Shown here: positions 1-7,051 of the stretch, piece by piece
Layout: each line of letters begins with the position of its first letter
How positions within the stretch are numbered: the stretch's first letter is position 1
Assembly (NCBI GenBank): GCA_023430845.1
Contig: JAEYYJ010000441.1
Coordinates: forward strand, 1-15,204
DNA from: Pseudomonadota bacterium
Lineage (GTDB): Bacteria; Pseudomonadota; Alphaproteobacteria; Rhizobiales; Hyphomicrobiaceae
Direction: 5' to 3'
DNA length: 15,204 nucleotides
Program-made: the position numbers and the translations under genes
The notes under the pieces: model-generated
The model's database searches: none
The model's input: only the letters and a program-made list of their open reading frames with translations
Told to the model about the DNA's origin: nothing

Positions 1-201
1 CCGCGCATCAGGGTGCTCGAGGTGGCGGCGATCGGCAGCCGGCGCGGCCCCGCCACGGAGGCGCAGGGTCTCTATATCGATCGCTCACCGCCTGCGAGCG
101 CGACGCCGGTTCAACCCAGTCGCGGAGAAAGACCGAGCGGCGCTGGCCGTCCAACCAAGCGGGACCGCCGTCAGATCGACCGCCTCACCGAGCCCGATTG
201 A
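1..201 (+). CDS. S4-domain RNA-binding protein (Hsp15-like), C-terminal part
   Basis: The reading frame is open from base 1 to a TGA at 199-201, so only the last 66 residues are in the window. The segment begins with an IRVLEVAAIGSRRGPATEA-like stretch, followed by a proline-rich linker and the basic tail GRPTKRDRRQIDRL. From family knowledge this is the usual end of alphaproteobacterial S4-domain proteins of the Hsp15/HslR type: the S4 domain binds RNA, and Hsp15 acts on stalled 50S subunits carrying nascent chains. The S4 domain itself would lie upstream and is not visible. The identification rests on the tail pattern alone, so it is likely but not certain. The FNR-type box of the next gene begins only eight bases after the stop. 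Confidence 0.7.
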   Translation, partial: PRIRVLEVAAIGSRRGPATEAQGLYIDRSPPASATPVQPSRGERPSGAGRPTKRDRRQIDRLTEPD

Positions 202-208
202 CCACGTC

Positions 209-222
209 TTGATAGCGATCAA
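209..222 (+). promoter_or_regulatory. FNR/FixK-type binding box upstream of the universal stress gene
   Basis: The sequence TTGATAGCGATCAA is a perfect TTGAT-N4-ATCAA palindrome, the consensus for FNR/Anr/FixK-family regulators. It lies between the S4 gene stop and the universal stress protein start at 333. If it acts as a class II site (-41.5), transcription would start near 257, leaving an untranslated leader of about 75 bases. A weak -10-like CATGTA sits at 245-250, at the matching distance. Oxygen- or redox-responsive activation of the stress gene is inferred, not shown. Confidence 0.75.
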
Positions 223-332
223 GGCGCGCTCGCACCGCGCGAGCCATGTAGACGTCAGCAATTGTGAACCCGCGGACCGCATGGCACCATGTCCGTAGAG
301 CTGCTGAGCGAACCAACGCGAGGGCCAGTGAC

Positions 333-770
333 ATGTACAAGAACCTGCTGATTGCCACCGACGGCTCCGAGCTTGCCGACAAGGGCGTGACGCACGGGCT
401 CGCACTCGCAAAGGCGCTCGGCGCCAAGGTGATCGTGGTTACCGTTTCCGATCCCTGGACGGCATTCGTCACCGGCGAGGTCGGCGCCTCTTTCCCCATC
501 GACGAGTACGAGCGGGCCTGCGAAGTGAATGCCTCGGCGATCCTTTCGGCCGTGGAGAAGCGCGCGGAGGCGGCAGGCGTCGCGTGCCAGAAGCGCTATG
601 TGAAGGATCAGTTTCCCGCCGAGGGCATCCTGGAGACGGCCAAGAATGACGGCGCCGATCTGATTGTCATGGCCTCGCACGGGCGCAGTGGTGTGCAGCG
701 CCTCCTGCTCGGCAGCCAGGCCAACAAGGTCGTCACGCACAGCAAGGTTCCGGTGCTGGTCTGCCGCTAA
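333..770 (+). CDS. universal stress protein, single UspA domain
   Basis: This 145-residue protein is a single Usp domain of normal length. It starts MYKNLLIATDGSE, with the ATP-site aspartate at D10, and carries the ATP-binding loop SHGRSG-x6-GS at residues 115-128, so it is probably of the ATP-binding class. Such cytoplasmic proteins assist survival under energy limitation, hypoxia or other stress, and their biochemical action is usually unknown. The ATG at 333 was chosen over the in-frame ATG at 264 because the domain begins exactly there and a purine-rich GAGGG lies about eight bases upstream. The perfect FNR/FixK box at 209-222 suggests low-oxygen induction. The gene stands alone between the S4 gene and the efflux gene. 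Confidence 0.93.
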   Translation: MYKNLLIATDGSELADKGVTHGLALAKALGAKVIVVTVSDPWTAFVTGEVGASFPIDEYERACEVNASAILSAVEKRAEAAGVACQKRYVKDQFPAEGILETAKNDGADLIVMASHGRSGVQRLLLGSQANKVVTHSKVPVLVCR

Positions 771-907
771 GCGCGGCGTCCTCTCCCTCAATCGACACGA
801 GCGCGGGTCCGACTTGGCCCTGCGCTGCCTTGCTGCTTGCAGTCCAACGCAGAAGCAGGCTAGGAGCCTCGGACCGGACGCAGATCCGGGGCGAGAGAGG
901 TATACAC

Positions 908-1234
908 ATGAATCCCTGGCTGCTGCTCGGCGCGTGCATTCTCGCGGAGGTGACCGCTACGCTGTTGCTCAACAAGTCTCAGGGCTTCGAGAAGCCCCTC
1001 TACGGCTTCGCGTCGCTGGCGATCTTCGGCGGCTGCTTCGTCGGGTTATCGATCGTGCTGACGCGCATTCCTGTCGGCGTCACCTATGCCATCTGGGCAG
1101 GATCCGGCATCGCGCTCATCGCGCTCGCGGGCTGGTTAATTCTGCGCCAAACACTCTCGCCGATACAGCTGCTCTTCATTGCGATGATTGCCGTCGGCGC
1201 GGTCGGCCTGAAGCTCTCCACGCAAACGACGTAG
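908..1234 (+). CDS. small multidrug resistance (SMR) family efflux protein, EmrE/Qac-like
   Basis: The 108-residue protein has four hydrophobic segments (about 4-21, 33-52, 57-78 and 85-103), the full size of an SMR protein. It works as a dimer in the inner membrane, exchanging protons for cationic compounds. Key EmrE positions are kept at the same numbers: the membrane glutamate E14 (ILAEVTAT), Y60 and W63 (TYAIWAG). This favours the EmrE/Qac drug-efflux branch over the guanidinium exporters, although substrate cannot be fixed from sequence. The ATG at 908 was chosen over the in-frame start at 830 because GAGAGAGG lies at 893-900 with good spacing and the family begins MNPW here. It converges on the glycosyltransferase gene with a 28-base gap. 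Confidence 0.92.
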   Translation: MNPWLLLGACILAEVTATLLLNKSQGFEKPLYGFASLAIFGGCFVGLSIVLTRIPVGVTYAIWAGSGIALIALAGWLILRQTLSPIQLLFIAMIAVGAVGLKLSTQTT

Positions 1235-1262
1235 GGCTAAGCACACTGACGGCGCCAACGCG

Positions 1263-2426
1263 TTACTTACGCCACGTAAAGATCGAGCTCGCTGCATAGT
1301 TCCAGACTGCACCCAGCAGAATTCCCGCGATACCCGCAAGCCACCATGAGTAGTGCTGGGAGAACAAGAAGGCAGCAATGCCGATATTGGAAACCGCGCC
1401 GACCGAACAAACCGCATAGAAGGTTGTGAGCCCCCAGAGCAGCGGCCAGAAACCTTTGAGCCGCTTGTCGCGATAGGTCAGGATATTGTTGGCGTAGAAG
1501 TTGAACGTCATCGCCACGACGGTCGCGAACGACTGGCTCGCAATGAACGAAGCGCCAGCGGCCTGATTTAGTGCCGCGAGCGTCAGCATGTGAACGAGCA
1601 CGCCAAGTCCGCCCACGATCATGAACATGACGAATCGCGCGGGAACGACGCGGCCGATCGTCTTGTCGAGCAGCAGCATCACGTATTCCCATGTCACGGC
1701 CGAATCGAGCTTGCTCTCGCCGTGGACACGATTCCGGAACTTGAACGGGACTTCCGCAACCTTCAGCGGGGGACGTGCAGAGACCAGAATGTCGAGCAGG
1801 ATTTTGTAGCCGACGCTCGACAACCGCCGTGCCGCGCGGTCGAAACCTTCGCGCCGAACCATGAAGAAGCCGCTCATCGGATCGCTGATCTCGGTCGTCA
1901 GAAGCATATGCGCGAGCTTGGTCGCGACGCGGCTGATCGTTTGCCGGCGCTCGTCCCAGCCATCCACGCCGCCTGCCTTGATGTAACGAGAACCGACTAC
2001 GATATCGACGTTGCCGCTCTGCAATCGTCTCAGCATTGCAGGCAAACGGGTTTCATCGTGCTGCAGATCGGCATCCATCACTGCAACGTAGGGTGCGCTT
2101 GTTGAGAGAATGCCTTCGACGACGGCGGAGGCGAGGCCACGCCTTCCTATACGATGCAGAAAGCGCACGCGCGGATCGGTTTGGGCAAGCACCCGCAGAG
2201 CGAGGGGAGTACCGTCAGTCGAGTCGTCGTCGACGAATACGATTTCCCAATCTACACCGTGCAGAACGACATCGAGGCGCCGGATGAGCTCCGCGAGATT
2301 GTCGTGCTCATTGAAGGTCGGCACCACCAAGGAAAGCAGCGCTGCCCGCCCGGGTTGAGGGCGAGACCTCGTGCTTGATTGCAAGCCGACGACATCAATG
2401 TCGGAGAGGGCATCGGTGGCGAGCAC
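1263..2426 (-). CDS. GT2 polyprenyl-phosphate glycosyltransferase fused to a GtrA membrane domain
   Basis: The 387-residue protein has two parts. Residues 30-255 are a GT2 (GT-A fold) domain of the dolichol-phosphate mannosyltransferase type, with VPTFNE at 35-40, the nucleotide-sugar motif VDDDSTDGT at 65-73, the metal-binding DADLQHD at 118-124 and SDPMSGFFMVRR at 181-192. Residues 262-387 form a four-helix GtrA domain ending in NYAASSIFTWR. Such enzymes move a sugar from a nucleotide donor to a polyprenyl phosphate at the inner membrane; GtrA domains are linked to flipping of lipid-linked sugars. Neither sugar nor lipid can be read from sequence. The GTG start at 2426 is backed by AGAAGGA (2435-2441) eight bases upstream, and no in-frame ATG lies before the catalytic core. 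Confidence 0.9.
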   Translation of the reverse strand: MLATDALSDIDVVGLQSSTRSRPQPGRAALLSLVVPTFNEHDNLAELIRRLDVVLHGVDWEIVFVDDDSTDGTPLALRVLAQTDPRVRFLHRIGRRGLASAVVEGILSTSAPYVAVMDADLQHDETRLPAMLRRLQSGNVDIVVGSRYIKAGGVDGWDERRQTISRVATKLAHMLLTTEISDPMSGFFMVRREGFDRAARRLSSVGYKILLDILVSARPPLKVAEVPFKFRNRVHGESKLDSAVTWEYVMLLLDKTIGRVVPARFVMFMIVGGLGVLVHMLTLAALNQAAGASFIASQSFATVVAMTFNFYANNILTYRDKRLKGFWPLLWGLTTFYAVCSVGAVSNIGIAAFLFSQHYSWWLAGIAGILLGAVWNYAASSIFTWRK

Positions 2427-2579
2427 TTGTGCAATCCTTCTGCCGAGGCGGCGCGCTAGGACGCGGACAGTGCACTCACAGTAAGGCTATAAAACTAAAC
2501 GAACATTAATATGCGCGGGGATGCCAAACGGCGAGCTTCATCGGACGATGCATCGAGCTGAGGGCGCTGAGCGGTGCCT

Positions 2580-2654
2580 TGGCTGGGGCGGGAGGGTTCG
2601 AACCTCCGCATGGCGGAATCAAAATCCGCTGCCTTACCACTTGGCTACGCCCCA
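2580..2654 (-). tRNA. tRNA-Gln (anticodon TTG)
   Basis: On the minus strand the acceptor arms TGGGGCG (2654-2648) and CGCCCCA (2590-2584) pair fully. The anticodon stem GCGGA/TCCGC encloses TTTTGAT, giving anticodon TTG. The T arm is GGAGG-TTCGAAC-CCTCC. A discriminator G and an encoded CCA follow (2583-2580). It lies 46 bases downstream of tRNA-Ser and is probably co-transcribed with it. Confidence 0.95.
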
Positions 2655-2700
2655 TCATGCCGACGGGTTGGGATCCGGGAAACAGCCCACGACAGCGGGC

Positions 2701-2792
<92 letters not shown>

Positions 2793-2802
2793 GTGGCGGA
2801 GA

Positions 2803-2831
2803 GCTATAAGCAAGTGCCCTGGCAATATCAA
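2803..2831 (-). promoter_or_regulatory. sigma70-type promoter of the tRNA-Ser/tRNA-Gln pair
   Basis: On the minus strand TTGATA (2831-2826) is followed after exactly 17 bases by TATAGC (2808-2803), about ten bases before the mature 5' end of tRNA-Ser. A very short leader removed by RNase P would be expected. Both boxes are near consensus and the spacing is optimal. Confidence 0.6.
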
Positions 2832-3175
2832 GCACGCGGCCAACAACCTCACAGCTTCGACGGCAGGCACACCGCTGACACCGGCTGGCACGCGCGGCCC
2901 CCCGCCTCCGTGATCTCGTGCGTCCTCCGTTCGAGCGCTGCTAGCACGCTGCCGCACGGCTGCGGAATGGGCGCTCTGGCACGAATCTCGAAAGGAGGCT
3001 GGGTAAGAAGCTACCGGTCCACCGTGCTCCTTCCGGAGTGCACGCAAACGCGATCAATCAATCCTAAGGCGTACGGGCTCCGAAACCCTCTGCCGAAAGA
3101 GCATGTGTTGCATTAATGATGCACAACTACTCAGTTTTGATTTTAGAGCAAAAGCGGCTAAACGGTGGCTAATAT
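2832..3175. other. intergenic region without a recognised gene
   Basis: This stretch lies between the tRNA-Ser promoter (-) and the promoter candidate of the regulator gene (+). The open frames crossing it give low-complexity, arginine- and proline-rich translations with no family resemblance. A small hairpin, CCGCA-CGGC-TGCGG, lies at 2952-2965. I see no further RNA gene, repeat or operator. From about 3110 the sequence becomes AT-rich, as expected when approaching a promoter. Confidence 0.5.
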
Positions 3176-3184
3176 TGGTATAAA
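3176..3184 (+). promoter_or_regulatory. possible extended -10 promoter element of the regulator gene
   Basis: TGGTATAAA fits the extended -10 form TG-N-TATAAT with one mismatch and sits in a locally AT-rich stretch. No good -35 box is found 16-18 bases upstream, which extended -10 promoters can tolerate. Transcription would begin near 3191, about 85 bases before the ATG at 3275. Confidence 0.35.
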
Positions 3185-3274
3185 GTATGTCCCATTGAGG
3201 GATGACGCGAGCATGATCTGTAGGCGGCGTTTCAGTAGTCGCCTTGCGGTATTTATCAGAGGCTGGTGAGTAAA

Positions 3275-4102
3275 ATGCGTACCTCTTCGCAACGCTCGGT
3301 TCCGAGCAAGATCGCATCACTTCAGGACAACCCAGCACGTCAGAATGGCACGCCGCGCATGAATGGTGCGTCGCGTGCGGTGGAGACGCGCGCGGATCTT
3401 GTACCGGAGCCTGCATCGGCGGTGCCTGCGAAGGCGACGATGTCGGTCGTGATCATCGAGCGGCGGGCGTTCGTGAGGGGATGCATCCAGTCGATCCTTT
3501 CGGAGGCGACGACGCTCGACGGCGTGGGTGTTGCGAGCGTCGAGGAGTACGTGTCGCGTGCGGCGACGCTGAAGCCGGCGATCGTGGTGCTGTGTGCGAT
3601 CGGGCTTGGCGCGCGCGAGGCGGATGCGCAGCTCACGCGCCTGCAGGCAGCGGCTGTTGGCGTGCCTGTTGTCGTGATGTCCGATGCCGAGGATCCGGAG
3701 CTGGTGATGGCGTTGATGGACAAGGGTGCGAACGGTTTCATGCCGGCGGACATTTCGTTGGAAGTTGCAGCGCACGCCCTTCGCTTGGTTGCAGCGGGTG
3801 GCCAGTATTTTCCAGCGGAGAGTCTTCTTGCGGCGCGCAGGCTCATGTCGGAGCGGGAGGCGTCGGCGTCGGCACCAGGGCCGCGGGGCATGTTTACGCG
3901 CCGTCAGGTCGCGGTGATCGATGCGCTCCGTAAGGGCAAGGCGAACAAGATCATCGCCTATGAGCTGAACATGTGCGAGAGCACAGTGAAGGTTCACGTG
4001 CGCAACATCATGAAAAAGCTCAACGCCAAGAACCGCACCGAAGTCGCCTATCTGGCATCCGAGCTCATGCAGGAACATCGTGCCTATACACAGACGCGAT
4101 AG
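3275..4102 (+). CDS. LuxR/NarL-type response regulator with a degenerate receiver domain
   Basis: From the ATG at 3275 the protein has 275 residues: a polar leader of about 55, a receiver-like domain (about 56-170) and a C-terminal LuxR helix-turn-helix (about 205-265). The last carries the classical FTRRQVAVIDAL, GKANKIIAYEL and STVKVHVRNIMKKL pattern, so DNA binding is well supported. The receiver lacks its phosphorylation machinery. The acidic pair is replaced by E-R (IIERRAF), the phospho-acceptor Asp by Ala (VVLCAIGL) and the conserved Lys by Ala (GFMPADIS); the Ser/Thr switch residue remains (VVMSD). It is probably controlled without phosphorylation. The ATG has GGTGAG four bases upstream, whereas the in-frame GTG at 3266 has AGAGG only three bases away, so the start is uncertain by three codons. 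The target genes are unknown. Confidence 0.88.
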   Translation: MRTSSQRSVPSKIASLQDNPARQNGTPRMNGASRAVETRADLVPEPASAVPAKATMSVVIIERRAFVRGCIQSILSEATTLDGVGVASVEEYVSRAATLKPAIVVLCAIGLGAREADAQLTRLQAAAVGVPVVVMSDAEDPELVMALMDKGANGFMPADISLEVAAHALRLVAAGGQYFPAESLLAARRLMSEREASASAPGPRGMFTRRQVAVIDALRKGKANKIIAYELNMCESTVKVHVRNIMKKLNAKNRTEVAYLASELMQEHRAYTQTR

Positions 4103-4119
4103 TCGCTGCGGCTATCGCG
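4095..4119 (+). terminator. stem-loop overlapping the regulator stop codon
   Basis: CGCGATAG (4095-4102) and CTATCGCG (4112-4119) are perfect 8-base inverted arms around a nine-base loop. The left arm contains the TAG stop of the regulator. No T-run follows, so it is a weak candidate for intrinsic termination; it may instead protect the mRNA 3' end or be an operator. Confidence 0.3.
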
Positions 4120-4407
4120 CGGAGGCCGCTCGGCGATCACGCCCATGACCACCAAATGCCTCTCGCGGCAAACAGGCTCGCCCCCTCCGCTGACGAATGA
4201 TGCAAGTATATATATGCTCGGGTGAGATGTGCTCGCGCACGGAACACGGTGCTGCGCGGAAGGAGAGACATCGGTGATTGCGCTTGTCCTCACCCAGAAG
4301 CACGAAAATCACGAATGGTTTCGGTCTCGCGCGGCAACGCGTGCTGCCGCGAAGCTCCAGCGCCTTTGTTATTAGCCATCTGGTGCGGCCTAGCTTAGAA
4401 AAGGGCC
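4120..4407. other. leader region upstream of the HAD-UbiA gene, no gene recognised
   Basis: This gap separates the regulator from the HAD-UbiA gene. It contains an alternating TATATATAT run at 4207-4215 that stands out against the GC-rich background. The open frames through it have no recognisable content. I could not find a -35/-10 pair with acceptable spacing, though the gap is long enough to hold the promoter and a target site for the neighbouring regulator. Confidence 0.45.
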
Positions 4408-5892
4408 ATGAATAACAATCATGGTGAGCCTTCCAAGCCGCATCCGGGGGATTTTTTCCCGCCGTCAGATGTACCTCTCCTGGTTGATCTCGATCGTGCC
4501 CTGCTCTGTACCGATACGTTGCAGGAAGCTGCACTCGCGTACGTCGGCTCTGATCCCTGGCGTATTTGGCGCGCAGCGGCGTGGCTCCTGCGGGGCCGCG
4601 CGCATCTCGAGCGCAAGCTTGCCGAGACCGTCGACCTAGATCTCGAATTTGCCCCTGTGAATGAGCAGGTGGTTGCAATCGCGCGGCGCGCGAAGCGTGA
4701 AGGTCGTCAGGTTTTTCTGGTGACCGCGAACGACGAACTGGCGGCAGATAGGATTACGTCGCGCTTCCCCTTTATCGATGGCGTCATCGCCAGCGCAAAC
4801 CTGAGCAATCCGAAAGGCGACCAGATCGCAGCCGTCGTGCCTGAGCGCTCTCCCGGCGGGTATGACTATGTCGGCAGCAGCACGGCGGACATTCATGTCT
4901 GGCGGAATGCGAGAGGCGTTATTGCTGTAGCACCGAACTCTGCGACCCGTCGCGAGATAGAAAAGCTCGGAAAGCCGACGACCATCATCGAAGGCAAGTC
5001 AACGGCCCGAGCGCTCATCAAGGCAGCACGGCTCCAACAGTGGGCCAAGAACGCACTAATCTTTGTCCCGGCGATACTGGGCGGAACGATCGTTGACATC
5101 GGTGTGGTGATCAGCTGCCTGCTCGCCTTTCTGGCTCTCGGCTTTGTTGCGATCGGAACCTATCTGATCAACGACCTGCTCGATATCGGCCACGATCGCC
5201 GGCACTGGTCCAAGCGTTTCCGCCCAATCGCAGCTGGTGATCTTCCCATTAGCACGGCCCTTGTCGCGGCCGTTGTTGCGATCATGGGTGGGCTTGCAAT
5301 CGGAGGGGCAGTCAACGCGCGGGTGCTGTACGGACTTCTCGCCTATCTTGCATTGACGCTCGCCTACTCGATGCACATCAAGCGAGTTGGCATTCTTGAT
5401 GTCGTCGTGCTCGCCACGCTCTTCACTCTGCGGCTGGCAATCGGAATTGCTGCAGCCGCGGTTTATCCTTCGCCCTGGCTCCTCGTGTTCTCCATGTCGC
5501 TGTTCACATCGCTTTCCTTTGCCAAGCGCTATACCGAAATCGAACGCACCGCAGGCAAGGGAGAAAGCGCCGTCTCCGGCCGTGGATACTTGATCGTAGA
5601 CGCACCGCTCGTGCTCGGCCTCGGCCTTGCAACTGGTACGTCTTCCATCCTGATATTAGTTCTCTACTTGATTTTCGATGCCTTCAATCTCGACTTCTAC
5701 GGCAATCCAAATTGGCTTTGGCTGTTTCCGATCATCCTCTTTCTCTGGATTGGACGTATCTGGATGATTGCTCAACGGGGTGAGCTGAATGATGATCCAG
5801 TGGCTTTTGCACTCCAGGATCGGCAGAGCCTTGTGCTCGGTGTAGTCATGGCCACGGTATTTGTGCTCGCATGGATCGGCGTACCTTTGTGA
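4408..5892 (+). CDS. HAD phosphatase-UbiA prenyltransferase fusion, DPPR synthase-like
   Basis: The 494-residue protein joins two enzymes. Residues 22-190 are a HAD hydrolase: DLD at 27-29 (motif I), VFLVTAN with T106 (motif II), K136 (motif III) and GSSTAD at 156-161 (motif IV). Residues 200-494 are a multi-pass UbiA-superfamily domain whose Mg-diphosphate motif is ND-x2-D-x3-D (N255, D256, D259, D263). UbiA proteins of this branch include decaprenyl-phosphate phosphoribosyltransferase, which makes polyprenyl-phosphoryl-5-phosphoribose from PRPP; a fused HAD could then remove the 5-phosphate. That activity is inferred and other acceptors are possible. A purine-rich AGAAAAGGG precedes the ATG. 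The stop overlaps the GTG of the next gene, a GtrA protein, implying coupled translation and a shared lipid-linked substrate. Confidence 0.88.
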   Translation: MNNNHGEPSKPHPGDFFPPSDVPLLVDLDRALLCTDTLQEAALAYVGSDPWRIWRAAAWLLRGRAHLERKLAETVDLDLEFAPVNEQVVAIARRAKREGRQVFLVTANDELAADRITSRFPFIDGVIASANLSNPKGDQIAAVVPERSPGGYDYVGSSTADIHVWRNARGVIAVAPNSATRREIEKLGKPTTIIEGKSTARALIKAARLQQWAKNALIFVPAILGGTIVDIGVVISCLLAFLALGFVAIGTYLINDLLDIGHDRRHWSKRFRPIAAGDLPISTALVAAVVAIMGGLAIGGAVNARVLYGLLAYLALTLAYSMHIKRVGILDVVVLATLFTLRLAIGIAAAAVYPSPWLLVFSMSLFTSLSFAKRYTEIERTAGKGESAVSGRGYLIVDAPLVLGLGLATGTSSILILVLYLIFDAFNLDFYGNPNWLWLFPIILFLWIGRIWMIAQRGELNDDPVAFALQDRQSLVLGVVMATVFVLAWIGVPL

Positions 5893-6314
5893 GCGCATTC
5901 AGGATGCGTAGTCAGATCATGGGCCTGCCACAACCCGCCCGCTTCCTCATTGCGGGAAGCGCCGCCGCGCTACTGAACTGGTTCGTACGTTTTCCGCTCT
6001 CGTTGGCGTTACCTTTCGCATATGCAGTCGCCCTCGCCAACGTGATCGGTATGGTATTTGGCTTCCTTTGCTATCGTATGTTCGTTTTTCCCAACTCGAA
6101 CCGCGAATTGCGTCAGCAGTTGATCCACTTCGTTCTTGTCAATCTGTTCAGCATGATTGTCGTCGTGGGGGTGTCGGTACTTTTCTCTGACTACATCCTT
6201 CCATTCATGGGATGGCACTGGCAAATCGAAGCGGTGTCTCACGCCTTTGGGATCGCTGCCGGCGCTGTGAGCAACTTCTATGGTCACAGGCATTGGAGTT
6301 TTGCCAGCGATTGA
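5889..6314 (+). CDS. stand-alone GtrA-family membrane protein
   Basis: The protein has about 141 residues with four hydrophobic segments and ends in NFYGHRHWSF, the typical C-terminus of GtrA proteins. These small inner-membrane proteins are linked to transfer of polyprenyl-linked sugars across the membrane; Rv3789 of Mycobacterium tuberculosis, near the decaprenyl-phospho-arabinose genes, is of this kind. The GTG at 5889 overlaps the upstream TGA (GTGA), which argues for translational coupling with the HAD-UbiA gene. An ATG at 5871 and later in-frame ATGs at 5904 and 5919 are alternatives, since no strong Shine-Dalgarno sequence singles one out. The domain proper begins near ARFLIAGSAAALLNW, so the start choice does not affect the function call. 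Confidence 0.87.
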   Translation: MSAFRMRSQIMGLPQPARFLIAGSAAALLNWFVRFPLSLALPFAYAVALANVIGMVFGFLCYRMFVFPNSNRELRQQLIHFVLVNLFSMIVVVGVSVLFSDYILPFMGWHWQIEAVSHAFGIAAGAVSNFYGHRHWSFASD

Positions 6315-6331
6315 CGAGAGCGGTGGCGTTG

Positions 6332-6545
6332 TCAGAATTTGCCCTGGGCGGAGGAGCCATCGGGGGCTGTGAGTTGCACAACACCCTTGATGCCCACCTT
6401 GATGGGCGCCGGCGCCGTTGCGACCAGCTTTGATCCTTCGCCAGAGGCAAGCGCAAAGCGCGATGACTTGCCGTCGATGATGAAAAATAGCTGTTGCCTT
6501 GAAGCCGGCAGCAGGGATCGGTTTGTCATCGGCGTCGCTCAGACG
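6332..6545 (-). pseudogene. frameshifted 3' remnant of a small secreted/periplasmic-type protein gene
   Basis: Two adjacent minus-strand frames read as one continuous protein if one base is removed. The upstream frame (6545 to about 6487) gives RLSDADDKPIPAAGFKATAI. The downstream frame (from about 6487 to the stop at 6332) gives FIIDGKSSRFALASGEG and ends SSAQGKF. The switch coincides with a run of five A at 6483-6487 on +, where four would restore the frame. Upstream, a TGA (6548-6546) blocks the frame, so the 5' part is missing or scrambled. The joined text resembles the C-terminal half of small periplasmic proteins often found beside metal-efflux genes, which is a weak family guess. An intact 65-residue ORF from the ATG at 6529 is the alternative. 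Confidence 0.45.
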
Positions 6546-6696
6546 TCATTTCGACCATGTTTCAGATTGTTTTAATCGATGGCCACCTGGGCCTCGCAGC
6601 CTTCGCCGCCGCGGATTGCGACCTGGCCAACATGAGCGAGCAACGACGCTTGGGCGCCGTCGCCGCCCTCATCTGTGTCTCAACTCATCGTCCGAG

Positions 6697-7032
6697 CTAC
6701 TTTTTGGTATTCACGATATCCGGCGCGCTTGCGCCTGTTGCGGCGAGATCGTCGAAGAAACGCCGTGCATCAAAGTTTGCCGGCATGGATGCTCCGCGGG
6801 CCTGGAGCTCTTTGAAGAAGGCTTCTGGATCCAAGCGGTTCTGTGTGCTCGCGCCCGTCGCGCGCAGCTCTTCGAAGAAGGTCTCGGGATCCAATGTCCC
6901 GGTGTTTACACCGCGGCTCTCCATATCGTTGAAGAACTTCTTGCTGTCGAAGCCTTGCGCAAATGCGGCCGGCGCAAGAACAGCCAAGCCCAGAATGCCA
7001 ACAGCACAAATCCTCGTTACCTTCGTGATCAT
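6697..7032 (-). CDS. small secreted protein of four 20-residue tandem repeats
   Basis: The 111-residue product begins MITKVTRICAVGILGLAVLA and has a clear signal peptide ending near AAFAQ. The mature part is almost wholly four tandem units of 19-20 residues, each with an [FL]-D-x3-FF-x-[ED]-[LM] core and ending in G[AV][SN]: FDSKKFFNDM, LDPETFFEEL, LDPEAFFKEL and FDARRFFDDL. Each unit would make a short amphipathic helix and a turn. I do not recognise a named family and give no function; export to the periplasm or beyond is inferred. The ATG at 7032 is chosen because GGAGG (7042-7038) lies five bases upstream and the signal peptide starts there; the frame is open to 7248, but that extension has no protein-like character. 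Two inverted repeats lie directly upstream. Confidence 0.8.
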   Translation of the reverse strand: MITKVTRICAVGILGLAVLAPAAFAQGFDSKKFFNDMESRGVNTGTLDPETFFEELRATGASTQNRLDPEAFFKELQARGASMPANFDARRFFDDLAATGASAPDIVNTKK

Positions 7033-7051
7033 ATCGGCCTCCATGCCAGCT

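Noticed and set aside
2478..2512. AT-rich stretch as a promoter of the GT2-GtrA gene
   Set aside because: TTAATG and TATAGC-like boxes exist on the minus strand but are only about 11 bases apart, too close for sigma70.
3166..3180. TGGCTAATATTGGTA as a sigma54 promoter
   Set aside because: The distance between the GG and GC-type elements is too short for a -24/-12 promoter, and the GC element is absent.
4207..4215. TATATATAT run as a promoter or repeat
   Set aside because: No -35 partner at suitable spacing was found and the run is too short to call a repeat; it is mentioned only as a local anomaly.
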